DNA of 64,000 bases. Origin: CALBPI01 sp038531945 (GTDB lineage Bacteria > Pseudomonadota > Gammaproteobacteria > Steroidobacterales > Woeseiaceae). Below the pieces are notes generated by a model. That model was not told the DNA's origin. It saw only the letters and a list, made by a program, of their open reading frames with translations, and did no database searches. Where the stretch lies: contig JBCBBH010000002.1 of assembly GCA_038531945.1 (NCBI GenBank), positions 558,001 through 622,000 on the forward strand. The letters are read 5' to 3'. A program made the position numbers and the translations under genes. Shown one piece after another: positions 1 through 8,657 of the stretch (positions within the stretch are counted from its first letter, which is position 1; each line of letters begins with the position of its first letter).

Positions 1-1381
1 GACAATGCGTTCGCAAAACTGTCACCAGCGACTCCTCCTTCGCCAGTTCGTTCGATACGCGCACATGCGCAACCACTTTCTGACCGAGCATGGGGTCAGC
101 AACACCGACAACCACCGATTCGATCACGTCGGGATGCGCATCCAGTACGCGTTCGATTTCTTCCGGCACGATGCGCTCACCCGCGGACTTGATCATTGCC
201 GAGCGGCGTCCGACGAGAAACAGATCACCGTCAGGATCAAAGTAGCCGATATCACCCGTTCGCAATCGGCCCTGATCGTCGATCGCGTAACCGGTCGCTT
301 CGGGATCTTTCCAGTAGCCCAGCATGATGTTGTCACCGGACACAACCACTTCGCCTTGCTGACCGCGCTCAACGGGCTGACCGTCGTCACCCAGGATTTC
401 GACTGTGACCCCGGGTATGGGTGAGCCAACGGAGTCCGGTTTTTGGCGGATACGATCGGGGTGTAATGCGGTTGCTCGCGGCGCACATTCGGTTTGGCCG
501 TAGGCGATGTGGAACTCAAGTCGCGGAAAGCGCGCGAGGATAGTCATGATCGCATCGGCGGATAGCTTACCGCCGGTCACAGTGACCCATCGCAAGTCCG
601 GAAGCTCTCGGTCGAGCAGACTGCCGCGCGTGATCAAGGCATTGAAGTGAAACGGGACGCCCGAGAACCCGGTGCATTTCAGGTTGACCAGAGCATCCAC
701 GACCTGCGTCGGAAACAGAAAACTGTCGTGGAAGTGAATCGTCGCGCCCGCGAGCAAATGCACGGTCAGTTGCATCACGCCGTGTACGTAGTGCAGCGGG
801 ACGACCATCATGTAGACGTCGTCTTCGGTGATCGGCATGTGCTGGATCACCGCGCGATCCACGGTGTATAAATTCTTGTGCGATAGACAGACGCCTTTCG
901 GCTGACCGCTGCTGCCTGAGGTGTAGACGATGACCGCTGGATCATCGTCGCTCGCGGTGATGGGTTCCGGCGCCAGGACTTGCATAGCAGCCAGGACGTC
1001 AAGTTCAATCACACGGTCCCGCATGTCGTCATTGTTCAGGAACAGTCGCTTCTGTTTTTCCCCCTGGACGACGATCCGCTTCGGGTCAGCGCTGGCACAA
1101 ACGGCGGGCAGGTCCTTGCCCTTGGCATCGTCGTTCATCCACACGACAATTGCGCCCGCGCTCAGAATCCCCCAGAAGAGGGCAACCGCCTCCGCGTTGT
1201 GGCGCGAGACAATGCCGACACGATCGCCAGCGACGACGCCCTGATCCTGCAGAGCAGCTGCGTAGTGTTGCGCGCGCGCGTGTAACTCGCCGTAGGTGAG
1301 TGTTCCACCGCCAACCACCGAGATTGCAACATGCGGATCGCGGTCGTGAGCAACAGCGGCTAACGCCTGCTCGAGGCGCAT
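1..1381 (-). CDS. AMP-dependent acyl/aryl-CoA or carrier-protein ligase (3' end beyond window)
   Basis: This is an ANL-superfamily adenylating enzyme. It starts at an ATG at 1381 and reads off the left edge, so about 460 codons are visible. Reading the minus strand gives the ATP-binding signature YTSGSSGQPKGV at about residues 150-161, a substrate-side segment with GQTECAPRA, a GYFDPDGDLFLVGRR hinge motif, and the small C-terminal domain beginning KSAGERIVPEEIE. Enzymes of this family activate a carboxylic acid as acyl-AMP and pass it to CoA or to a phosphopantetheine arm. The carrier-protein gene ends 6 nt upstream of this start, so loading of that carrier is the likeliest role (inference). 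The substrate cannot be told from the sequence. It is the last visible gene of a four-gene minus-strand operon. Confidence 0.9.
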   Translation of the reverse strand, partial: MRLEQALAAVAHDRDPHVAISVVGGGTLTYGELHARAQHYAAALQDQGVVAGDRVGIVSRHNAEAVALFWGILSAGAIVVWMNDDAKGKDLPAVCASADPKRIVVQGEKQKRLFLNNDDMRDRVIELDVLAAMQVLAPEPITASDDDPAVIVYTSGSSGQPKGVCLSHKNLYTVDRAVIQHMPITEDDVYMMVVPLHYVHGVMQLTVHLLAGATIHFHDSFLFPTQVVDALVNLKCTGFSGVPFHFNALITRGSLLDRELPDLRWVTVTGGKLSADAIMTILARFPRLEFHIAYGQTECAPRATALHPDRIRQKPDSVGSPIPGVTVEILGDDGQPVERGQQGEVVVSGDNIMLGYWKDPEATGYAIDDQGRLRTGDIGYFDPDGDLFLVGRRSAMIKSAGERIVPEEIERVLDAHPDVIESVVVGVADPMLGQKVVAHVRVSNELAKEESLVTVLRTHC

Positions 1382-1387
1382 CGCGGT

Positions 1388-1624
1388 TTAGCGGTCGAGG
1401 TAGGCGACGATGCTGTTGACTGTGCCGAAGTTGTCCGGAGTCAGATCGTCGGGATCAATCGAGATATCGAAGGTCTCTTCGAGCCACACGATTACGTCCA
1501 TCATTGCGACGCTATCAACGATTTCGTCTTGCAACAGGTTCGCGTTCGGGTCGAGTCCGTCCGCAGCTGCCGGGTTCAAGGTCGCGATGAACGCCTGGAT
1601 TTGTTCTTGTTTTGACTCAGCCAT
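1388..1624 (-). CDS. Stand-alone acyl carrier protein
   Basis: A 78-residue acidic protein of the size and fold expected of an acyl or peptidyl carrier protein. The DSVAMMD motif puts the phosphopantetheine-accepting serine at residue 38. It lies between an enolase-superfamily gene (stop at 1644) and the AMP ligase (start at 1381), so the three are almost certainly cotranscribed. It differs from housekeeping AcpP, which carries DSLDTVE, and no fab genes are nearby. It is therefore a dedicated carrier for this operon (inference), probably loaded by the neighbouring ligase. Confidence 0.88.
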   Translation of the reverse strand: MAESKQEQIQAFIATLNPAAADGLDPNANLLQDEIVDSVAMMDVIVWLEETFDISIDPDDLTPDNFGTVNSIVAYLDR

Positions 1625-1643
1625 GGATAGTACTCCTGGTATT

Positions 1644-2747
1644 CTAACTGAAATGCTGGGCGCCGACGGCGTAGCGCTCGCGCTCGGTCGGCTGCCATTG
1701 GAAATGTGAATTCTGACTATTGTCGTTGGAAACGATCACCTCGTCTGCCAACAGTGTCTTGTTTTGGTCGATTCCTTCCACGTAGTCGAGTGCGTCGCAA
1801 TATTGCAATACTTTGCGACTATACCGAAGCAGTACTGCACTTTCGCCCACCATCGTCCCACACACCAACGACAAACCAGCATCCATCGCGGCATCGATGA
1901 CCGCCTTTGTGCCGGCGATCCCACCGCATTTGCCCACACGGGCGTTGATGATCTGGAAGCTGCCGGACTCCGCGCAGCGAATCACGTCACCCGCGGTACA
2001 AGCTGACTCGTCTGCGACGAGGTTGATGCCGGTTTCGGCATGTAGAGCCTGCAATTGATCCGTTGTTTTCGGTTCACGATGATCGAACGGCTCCTCCAAC
2101 GATTCGATTTGGAGGCCTTTAATGTTGTTCAACAAAGCCAGTGCACCGTCGTAGGTCATCTTTGCGTTGCCGTCGAGTCGGATTGCGATGCCGTCACCCA
2201 GGTGCTCGCGCAGCGTGTGGCAGCGGGACACGTCATCCGGTCCAGCGACTTTGAGTTTGACAACGGTTGCACCGGACAACCTTGCAAAGCGTGCTTGTCG
2301 CACCAGGGCCTTGTCGACCTGGTCGTCACCGACGGTCAGGCACTTGCCGATGGGGCGAGTGCGCTCGGGTCCGAGTGCTTCGGCCCAGTCCAATGCACCG
2401 TTGAGTTCCAGCAGGTCGTGCAGCGCGAGATCAAAGCCGCCGACGCATGCCGGTTGCGCATCACGCCGTGCACAGGTTGCCAACCACGAATCGAGTGCCG
2501 TGCGATCGGATAGTTCAACGCCGATCAAAGCCCCGGCGAGGACGCCCGCGTTGTGCGCCCAAACCGCATCGTTGGTCTCGCCTGTGACATACGGGCGGGC
2601 CTGGATCTCACCGAAGCCCGTCTTGCCCGTGTCGTCCGTGATCGCCACATGAATGACGTCGCTTTCGGCGCGACTGGCCGCCGCATGGCTAAACGCCTGA
2701 CGGAACGGGATCAGGCTGCGGCTCAGTTCGATGCTACGAATTCGCAT
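1644..2747 (-). CDS. Enolase-superfamily enzyme, dipeptide epimerase/OSBS-like
   Basis: A 367-residue member of the muconate-lactonising/dipeptide-epimerase branch of the enolase superfamily. It has the KxK base motif (VVKLKVAG, about residue 160), three metal ligands in LDGNAKM, ESLEEPF and VADESA, and the second catalytic lysine in NARVGKCGGI. With the full set of residues it should be an active 1,1-proton-transfer enzyme (epimerase, cycloisomerase or o-succinylbenzoate synthase-like). Sequence alone does not fix the substrate. Its start overlaps the end of the upstream GH3 gene by 14 nt, which implies translational coupling. No menaquinone genes are nearby, so an epimerase role on an amino-acid-containing intermediate is more likely than MenC (inference). 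Confidence 0.85.
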   Translation of the reverse strand: MRIRSIELSRSLIPFRQAFSHAAASRAESDVIHVAITDDTGKTGFGEIQARPYVTGETNDAVWAHNAGVLAGALIGVELSDRTALDSWLATCARRDAQPACVGGFDLALHDLLELNGALDWAEALGPERTRPIGKCLTVGDDQVDKALVRQARFARLSGATVVKLKVAGPDDVSRCHTLREHLGDGIAIRLDGNAKMTYDGALALLNNIKGLQIESLEEPFDHREPKTTDQLQALHAETGINLVADESACTAGDVIRCAESGSFQIINARVGKCGGIAGTKAVIDAAMDAGLSLVCGTMVGESAVLLRYSRKVLQYCDALDYVEGIDQNKTLLADEVIVSNDNSQNSHFQWQPTERERYAVGAQHFS

Positions 2748-4374
2748 GCGCTTGCCTCAAGATCGTCATTCCGTTGTCGAGGTCATGCTCCCGTCGCAGG
2801 ACCCCCGGCTTGTATTGGTCGTCGCCGACATGTGCTGCCCGCAGTTTCTGGTGTAGCGCTTGAATGTCCTGGTCCTGAACAATGACGACACTCGGTTTTC
2901 CGAGTCTGAGCGACGCGCATTTGTCTGCGTACTCGCCGTTCGCCGCGCACAACGCTGAGTGGAACCGGTCTGCCAACAACGCCAGATCGGCGTCCTGAGT
3001 GCCGCTCTTAAGGTTACTCCCAGCGGTGAGCAACGCGTAGTGCGGACGCTCGCCGGTGCGTGGATGAACGAACACATCCTGCCGGATCAACGGGCTTCCC
3101 GCCGCCACTGATGCGAGTGCGTCGAGCACTTGTGCTTCGGTTAACTTCTCTCCGGTGATGCTCGACGTGCGGCCAAGCCGGTATTGAAAGCTGAGATGCG
3201 GGATACCGTTTTCAAATCCGACGACACGCATGCAGTCGGCGGTTCGGTAGCGATACAAGCCACCACCGGTCGTGACGACCAACTCGTATTGCTCGCCGGG
3301 TGTGAGTTCGTGCGCGCAAAGCGCGGAGGGGTGCGACGCTTCAGTTTGCGCCTCGGGTATGAATTCGTAGAAGTGCGTCTGGTAGGCCAACAGTCCACCG
3401 CAGTCATTGTCGGACATTGGAATGGCCATGATGCATTCGCTCGATTGGGTGATGTAGTCGCGATAGGCGATACCGCCGGAGTGCTCACGCAGCAGCTTCA
3501 AATACGGGCCTACGAGTGCCGACTGCCAGGAGATGATCAACTCTAGCGTCGGCCAGAGATCCGGAAGCTGCAGCTTGCCACCTCGGCTCGCCGCAGCCGT
3601 CAATCGGTCCGCCGCGCTCGCGTTGCTTTGCAGTCGGCTGGTGAGTTTTTCGGGCAGCTCCGTCGTGTCCAGTTCCAGAATTCCCCAATTCCCGGTTTTC
3701 AGACCGGATGTGAGTCGATCACTCTCGTTAGTCAATACTTCGCAGAACTTCAACAGTGTCGACGGATTGAGACCCATCATGCCGTGCAGCTCGCCCTGCA
3801 GTGCCAGACGCGCTGCGGCGTAGTAGCGTAGCGCGGGTGATTCGATCGCCGTGATCTGGCGCGGAATCGGCCAGCGATCGCTCGCCTGGAAGCCTTGCAT
3901 GCGCTGATTCCAGAACGTCGTTTCGGAAACTTCCAGGATGTTGTTGGCGTCGCGAGCGGAGTGTCCGCTGTCGCCAAAGTTGGCGATGAACTTGCCGGTC
4001 TTCAGCGCCGGATGATCTGCATAAATCGCATCCCAGAAGAGCGAAAACGCGCCGGCTTTTTCACGCACCAGACTGCTGGTGACGGGGATGCGCTTTGGCG
4101 TGCTGGACGATCCACTGGTCAGAAACCATGCGCTCACACGGTCTTTCGTGTAGTTCGCGGGAGTCGACCAGTAGTCCGCCGAGTCGAACCCGGCAACCTC
4201 GTCGTAGCGCATGAACGGGATATCCCGATACGCGACTGGGTCCGCGACCCCGGCGAAGTCGTGCTTTTGGCCAAATGCGGAGTCTGAATTCCGTTCCAGA
4301 AGGGTGGTCAGGTAGCTCGCTTGCGTTTGTGCGAGCGATTCGCCGCCAGCAATGAAGCTGCTTCGGTCTGCCAT
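2734..4374 (-). CDS. GH3-family acyl-adenylate/amido synthetase
   Basis: About 546 residues of the GH3 auxin-responsive promoter family. Plant members adenylate carboxylic hormones and couple them to amino acids; bacterial members are mostly uncharacterised. Visible family motifs are the ATP-binding loop WFLTSGSSSTPKRIPVT, YRYRTADCMRVVGF, and GEKLTEAQVLDAL in the C-terminal part. I prefer the ATG at 4374, which has a GAGGATCAGG-like ribosome site, over an in-frame TTG at 4425. It is the first gene of the operon GH3, epimerase-like, carrier protein, AMP ligase. That set suggests synthesis of an amide or acyl-amino-acid conjugate (inference). Confidence 0.85.
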   Translation of the reverse strand: MADRSSFIAGGESLAQTQASYLTTLLERNSDSAFGQKHDFAGVADPVAYRDIPFMRYDEVAGFDSADYWSTPANYTKDRVSAWFLTSGSSSTPKRIPVTSSLVREKAGAFSLFWDAIYADHPALKTGKFIANFGDSGHSARDANNILEVSETTFWNQRMQGFQASDRWPIPRQITAIESPALRYYAAARLALQGELHGMMGLNPSTLLKFCEVLTNESDRLTSGLKTGNWGILELDTTELPEKLTSRLQSNASAADRLTAAASRGGKLQLPDLWPTLELIISWQSALVGPYLKLLREHSGGIAYRDYITQSSECIMAIPMSDNDCGGLLAYQTHFYEFIPEAQTEASHPSALCAHELTPGEQYELVVTTGGGLYRYRTADCMRVVGFENGIPHLSFQYRLGRTSSITGEKLTEAQVLDALASVAAGSPLIRQDVFVHPRTGERPHYALLTAGSNLKSGTQDADLALLADRFHSALCAANGEYADKCASLRLGKPSVVIVQDQDIQALHQKLRAAHVGDDQYKPGVLRREHDLDNGMTILRQAHANS

Positions 4375-4514
4375 TTTGCTGCCTGATCCTCTGAACGTCC
4401 TGAAAGCCAACAGGAAAATACCCAAGACTCATGTTTGAAGGTGTGATCCCCAGCACGCTATGTCAAGTCGAGTCTCGTTAGACTTTGCGCTGGTTAGGTT
4501 CCCTGCAATGAAGC
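4375..4514. promoter_or_regulatory. Divergent promoter region
   Basis: About 140 bases separate the GH3 operon (minus) from the secreted protein gene at 4515 (plus), so promoters for both should lie here. I see no strong consensus hexamer pair or palindrome to place them. Confidence 0.35.
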
Positions 4515-5993
4515 ATGTCCAGAACCACTCGATACGGACATTGGTGCGCCGCAATGATGCTGGTCGCGCTGCTGGCTCCGGGTGTGGCGTTGTCCGCACC
4601 TGGGGATGTCCTGTTCTCGGACAACTTTGAGCGCGCCAACATCGCGCCGTGGACCACCAACAATAGCTTTCGCTCCGGTATTTTGACAGGCCCGGACGTG
4701 TCGAACTCGGGCACGCGCGGTCTGTTTACACGCCATGATCCTGTCACGACGACAGGACCGACCTTTAACGCGGCGGTGCCAGCAGCGGAGGTTTCGCTGT
4801 GGGTGCGACGCGGAAGCGATGCCTTCAGTGAGTATCCTGATGGTGGCGAAGATCTCGTCATTGAGTATCGTCGCGCCGATGCGAGCTGGGGCACGCTGGT
4901 GAGCTATCCGGGCGGCGGCATCGAAGGTCAGATCTTCGAAGATACGATTTTCCTGCCGCCCGACGCATTGCACGCGAACACGGCGTTGCGCGTGCGCCAG
5001 ACGGGCGGCTCTGGTTTCGATTTCGATTACTACCACATCGATGATATTCGTGTGGTCGAACGCTCGCCGACGGGCACGCTCGTTGTCGGTGGGTGTGATG
5101 AATTTTCCGCAGGCCTCGCGACGAACTGGGTCGTGACTTCGTCTGGTGGGAACGCCGGGACGAGCAGTGCGACCTTTCAATCACCCAATGCCTCGATGTT
5201 CACGAACGGCGGCGTTGTAACGGTCACGTCGAACGCGATCGATACCAGCAATCCGGCCTTTGACGCGGTGTCGCTGTGGGTACGTCGCGGCGCGGATGCG
5301 TTTAGTGAGAACCCTGACGGAATCGAGGATTTCACGATCGAATACCTCGACTCGGGCAACACGTGGCAGCTGCTGGAGACATTTGGTGGCAGCGGCACGC
5401 CGGGCGAGGTCTTTTTGCGCGACTATCCGATGCCGGTCGGTGCACGTCATGCGAACTTCCGAATACGTTTCCGCCAAGAGGGCGGTTCGGGCGTTGCGTT
5501 CGACTTCTGGCACGTCGATGACGTGTGTCTGGATGTTCGTGAGTTGCCATCACTGCAGGTCGCCAAAGTATCGTCGACGATTTCCGATCCCATCAATGGG
5601 ACGACCAACCCGTACGCCATACCGGGTGCGATCAAGGCGTATGACCTGTCGGTGACTAACGCTGGCGCGGGTGCAGTCGATGTGGACTCGTTGGTGCTGA
5701 CGGACGTGATTCCGGATGATCTTGCGTTGTTCGTCGACACGAGCGGCGGCGATCCGATCACGTTTACCGACGGCGCCGTGTCGAGCACTCTGTCGCTGAA
5801 CTTCTCTACAGGCGTTCGGTTCAGCAACCAGCCGGGTGGTGGCGCGCCGTTTGACTATGTGCCCACGCCAGATGCGGATGGATTCGACGCGACGGTGACC
5901 GGCGTCGAGATTGCACTAACAGGTGCGATGGCGGGAGATGCGGGTGGCGGACCACCCGCATTCACGATCCGGTTACTGGCGCGCGTCTTGTAG
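4515..5993 (+). CDS. Secreted protein with two tandem beta-sandwich-like repeats
   Basis: A 492-residue exported protein. Residues 1-28 form a signal peptide ending near ALSAPGD. Two homologous repeats of about 165 residues follow, each with the block VSLWVRRG-DAFSE-PDG-ED at its centre and an ending like FDF-(Y/W)H-(I/V)DD (about residues 30-185 and 195-350). This resembles the jelly-roll lectin/MAM-like repeats of surface proteins. The last 140 residues resemble a DUF11-type repeat (AYDLSVTNAGAGAVDVDSL). There is no PEP-CTERM or LPXTG-like tail. Function unknown; it is probably a cell-surface or extracellular protein. Confidence 0.75.
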   Translation: MSRTTRYGHWCAAMMLVALLAPGVALSAPGDVLFSDNFERANIAPWTTNNSFRSGILTGPDVSNSGTRGLFTRHDPVTTTGPTFNAAVPAAEVSLWVRRGSDAFSEYPDGGEDLVIEYRRADASWGTLVSYPGGGIEGQIFEDTIFLPPDALHANTALRVRQTGGSGFDFDYYHIDDIRVVERSPTGTLVVGGCDEFSAGLATNWVVTSSGGNAGTSSATFQSPNASMFTNGGVVTVTSNAIDTSNPAFDAVSLWVRRGADAFSENPDGIEDFTIEYLDSGNTWQLLETFGGSGTPGEVFLRDYPMPVGARHANFRIRFRQEGGSGVAFDFWHVDDVCLDVRELPSLQVAKVSSTISDPINGTTNPYAIPGAIKAYDLSVTNAGAGAVDVDSLVLTDVIPDDLALFVDTSGGDPITFTDGAVSSTLSLNFSTGVRFSNQPGGGAPFDYVPTPDADGFDATVTGVEIALTGAMAGDAGGGPPAFTIRLLARVL

Positions 5994-6006
5994 CGCGCCA
6001 GACTTG

Positions 6007-6744
6007 CTAGCTCGCTTTGTGCAACACATGCACGGTTGCGCCTTCAGACTTCGTCTCCGCGTCGCCTGCTTCATCGGTTGAGACTGACGATGCTTCGGAT
6101 TTAGCTGTCTCTTCAGACTCGCTGAGGGCTTTCATCTCGACGGTATCTTCTTCACTGGAATCGTCTGCTTCGGCAGTCGCTTCGGCCGACACTTCGTCTT
6201 CAGCGACTGGCGGCTCGTCGATCGTATCGGCTGCTTCGGACTCATTCGTGGCGTTCTTGATAACGTCTTCGCCCGCTTCCGCGGTCTCCGCGACGTCCGT
6301 CTCGGCTTCCGCTTCGACCTCGGCTTCGGCGGTGATATCGCCATCGGCAATCGCTTGCGCTGTTTCGTCTTCGACCGCCTCACTGTCGATCACGTCGCCG
6401 ACGTCCTCAGCGATGGACTCTGCAGTAGCTGCAGCTGCCGCCGTCGCGGGCGCAATCAGTGGGAAGCGCTTCTGTGCTTCCTCACCCGCAAGTCCGAGCA
6501 GGTTCTCGGCGCCTTCGGCCATGTGCACATACAGCGCGCGGTACTGTTCGCCAATCGACTGGAAGTGACGCGCGGTCTCGGCGAAGTGTTCGTTGACGTC
6601 GGACTTGTAGCTGTCGAATTCCGATTTCAGGTTTTCGGCTTTCTCAGCGTTGATACTGCTGTCGGTCCGGATGAACCAGTATGCGATCCCCAATCCGGCC
6701 AAGAAGCAGGCGAGCCCAATAACTGCGATTCCCAGTGCTGACAT
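6007..6744 (-). CDS. zapG: ZapG/YhcB (DUF1043) envelope-division protein with long acidic tail
   Basis: Residues 1-25 form a single N-terminal membrane helix (GIAVIGLACFLAGLGIAYWFI). A coiled-coil/DUF1043 segment follows to about residue 100, with the family-typical FAETARHFQSIGEQYRALYVHMAEG. This family is largely confined to gammaproteobacteria and links cell division with envelope growth. Beyond residue 100 the protein is an unusually long Glu/Ala/Asp-rich, probably disordered tail of about 145 residues. The reverse strand of that tail gives a spurious Ser/Ala-rich ORF. Confidence 0.85.
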   Translation of the reverse strand: MSALGIAVIGLACFLAGLGIAYWFIRTDSSINAEKAENLKSEFDSYKSDVNEHFAETARHFQSIGEQYRALYVHMAEGAENLLGLAGEEAQKRFPLIAPATAAAAATAESIAEDVGDVIDSEAVEDETAQAIADGDITAEAEVEAEAETDVAETAEAGEDVIKNATNESEAADTIDEPPVAEDEVSAEATAEADDSSEEDTVEMKALSESEETAKSEASSVSTDEAGDAETKSEGATVHVLHKAS

Positions 6745-6849
6745 ATGACGGTCCTCCGTGTGCAGCGATTCCCTGGTCCTGTCCCCCCGATAGGGTAACC
6801 ATACCCCATGTCTCTAATATGTCTAGCGACGGTGTTTGGCACAGGCCTT

Positions 6850-6870
6850 TTAACAAAGACCGTATAATCA
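6850..6870 (+). promoter_or_regulatory. -10 element upstream of the molybdoenzyme operon
   Basis: A perfect TATAAT at 6863-6868 lies 37 bases before the ATG at 6905. No good -35 box sits at 16-18 bp; a TTGGCA at 6836-6841 is 21 bp away, so an activator may be needed (inference). Confidence 0.45.
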
Positions 6871-6904
6871 GCGGCAAGTTCGTCAGTCAATTGAAGAAAA
6901 AGCA

Positions 6905-8224
6905 ATGCGGCGCAAACAAAAGCAAGAACGTGGGCTGTTCGAGATGTATGCGAACGACCCGGAAGCAGCCGATGCTCAGGTATTTGGGCGCAAGAGTTTA
7001 GTCTCCCGTCGAGGTTTTCTGCGCGATGCCGGATTGGCAACGATGGCGGCCGCGGTCGGGGGCTGGATCCCGTTTCATCGGTATATGCCGGCGGGTTTGA
7101 TCCCGGCGGCGTTCGCCGAGACGACCAAGCCTTTCGAAATTGTGGGTAAAGACGGTCTGGTGCTTTTGAATGACAAACCGCTCAACGCCGAGACGCCCCC
7201 GCATTTGCTGACCGATCTGGTCACACCGACGACGCGGCATTTCATTCGTAACAATGGTCTACCGCCAAAGGATGTGGATGTTGCGAACTGGGCGCTCAGC
7301 ATCAAAGGCGCCGTGGAACGCGAGCTGACGTTTTCAATCGACGATTTGAAGCGCGAGTTCGAAGTGGTCGATCTTGCGTTGCAGATTGAATGCGGCGGCA
7401 ATGGCCGTGCGAGTTTCAACCCGCCGGCGAGCGGCAACCAATGGACGCTCGGCGCTATCGGCAACTCGCGTTGGACAGGCGTGCGGTTGGCGGATGTGCT
7501 CAAGCGTGCTGGGTTGCGTCCTGACGCGGTTTACACGGGGCATATCGGCGCCGATTGTCATGTGTCCGGCATGATTGACAAGCTGCCGTTGTCGCGTGGC
7601 GTACCCATTGAGAAAGCGCTCGACCCGCACAACCTGATTGCGTTCGAACAAAACGGCGAAGCAATCCATCCGCACAACGGCGCGCCGTTGCGACTGGTGG
7701 TACCGGGTTGGCCGGGGTCCTGCTCCCACAAGTGGTTGACGGAAATTCGTCTTTCCACCGAGAAGTGGGCCGGACCGAAAATGGCTGCGCCATCCTATTC
7801 TGTTCCCAAGTCGCCGGTGATGCCCGGCACCAAACTGTCCAAAGATCAGTTTCGAACCATTGAATCGATGCCAGTGAAATCGATGATCACGACACCCGGG
7901 AACGGGCTTAAGCATGCATCGGCTGGGTCACCGTTGACCGTGGCGGGGCACGCCTGGGCGGGTGATGCGTCGGTGACAATGGTTGAGACGTCGATCGATT
8001 TCGGCGCGAGCTGGCAGGTGGCCGCGCTCGATAAACCTGTGAATGCGTTCTCATGGCAAGCCTGGCGCCAACGGATTCGGTTTCCTTCGTCAGGCTATTT
8101 CGAGGTCTGGTCGCGAGCGACCGATTCCAACGGTGCGCGCCAGCCGATGGCCGTGGCGTGGAATCCGAAGGGTTATCTGAATAACGCGATGCATCGTATC
8201 GCCGTGATGGTTGGGGCAGCGTAG
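6905..8224 (+). CDS. Tat-exported sulfite-oxidase-family molybdoenzyme
   Basis: A 439-residue periplasmic molybdopterin oxidoreductase. It has an N-terminal Tat signal with SRRGFL at residues 34-39 and a hydrophobic stretch running to about 70. The Moco domain carries the molybdenum-ligand cysteine at residue 163 in LQIECGGNGRAS, and VPGWPGSCSHKWLTEI near residue 275. A C-terminal Mo-co dimerisation domain (about 310-430) follows. It resembles SorA-type sulfite dehydrogenases more than SoxC. The next gene, overlapping by one base, is a small cytochrome c that would accept the electrons, as in SorAB. Sulfite is the likely substrate but this is not proven; some relatives act on other oxyanions. 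Confidence 0.85.
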   Translation: MRRKQKQERGLFEMYANDPEAADAQVFGRKSLVSRRGFLRDAGLATMAAAVGGWIPFHRYMPAGLIPAAFAETTKPFEIVGKDGLVLLNDKPLNAETPPHLLTDLVTPTTRHFIRNNGLPPKDVDVANWALSIKGAVERELTFSIDDLKREFEVVDLALQIECGGNGRASFNPPASGNQWTLGAIGNSRWTGVRLADVLKRAGLRPDAVYTGHIGADCHVSGMIDKLPLSRGVPIEKALDPHNLIAFEQNGEAIHPHNGAPLRLVVPGWPGSCSHKWLTEIRLSTEKWAGPKMAAPSYSVPKSPVMPGTKLSKDQFRTIESMPVKSMITTPGNGLKHASAGSPLTVAGHAWAGDASVTMVETSIDFGASWQVAALDKPVNAFSWQAWRQRIRFPSSGYFEVWSRATDSNGARQPMAVAWNPKGYLNNAMHRIAVMVGAA

Positions 8225-8595
8225 TGCGTAGTGTATGCAGCGGCTTGTTGATGGTGCTTGGTTTGGCATTCGCTGCGGTGGCTTATGCCGGGGATCCGTT
8301 CGGTGAGGATTGGCCGGCGGGACCGAACCGCGAGCTGACCGGCGCGTTCTGCGGATCGTGTCACTCGCTGGCGTTGGTAAAGCAACAACGACAGAGTCGG
8401 GAAGGGTGGGACAAACTGATGACCTGGATGAGCAAAACGCAAAACATGCCGGAGGTGGCACCGTCGCTCAGGATTATGATTCTTGATTATCTCGAGATGA
8501 ATTTCGGTTTGGATAGTGAGCAGGAAAGCGAACTTGTTGTTGAATCGGAGAGCGGTCTTCAGGGTGTCACCTTGCCGCCTTTGATCGATGAATAA
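8224..8595 (+). CDS. Monohaem cytochrome c, electron acceptor of the molybdoenzyme
   Basis: A 123-residue exported cytochrome. It has a signal peptide to about residue 22 (VAYAG), one haem site CGSCH at residues 43-47, and a candidate sixth-ligand methionine in the segment MSKTQNMPEV. The GTG start overlaps the stop of the molybdoenzyme gene (TAGTG), so the two are translationally coupled. This matches the SorB role of passing electrons from sulfite oxidation to the respiratory chain (family knowledge). Confidence 0.83.
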   Translation: MRSVCSGLLMVLGLAFAAVAYAGDPFGEDWPAGPNRELTGAFCGSCHSLALVKQQRQSREGWDKLMTWMSKTQNMPEVAPSLRIMILDYLEMNFGLDSEQESELVVESESGLQGVTLPPLIDE

Positions 8596-8657
8596 GAGAA
8601 ACGAATGTTCACACTAAGCTGGATCTCGTTCGTGTCGCCTGGCACCAGTGATACGCC

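Noticed and set aside
4375..4425. TTG start for the GH3 gene at 4425
   Set aside because: ATG 4374 has a better ribosome site and gives the usual family start.
5900..5993. PEP-CTERM tail on the secreted protein at 4515, suggested by the presence of prsR
   Set aside because: The C-terminus lacks the PEP motif, hydrophobic helix and basic end.
6017..6568. Ser/Ala-rich plus-strand ORF of 183 codons
   Set aside because: It is the antisense of the acidic low-complexity tail of ZapG.
8596..8657. attI site before COQ7
   Set aside because: No recognisable attI features or adjacent integrase; the 62 bases show nothing distinctive.
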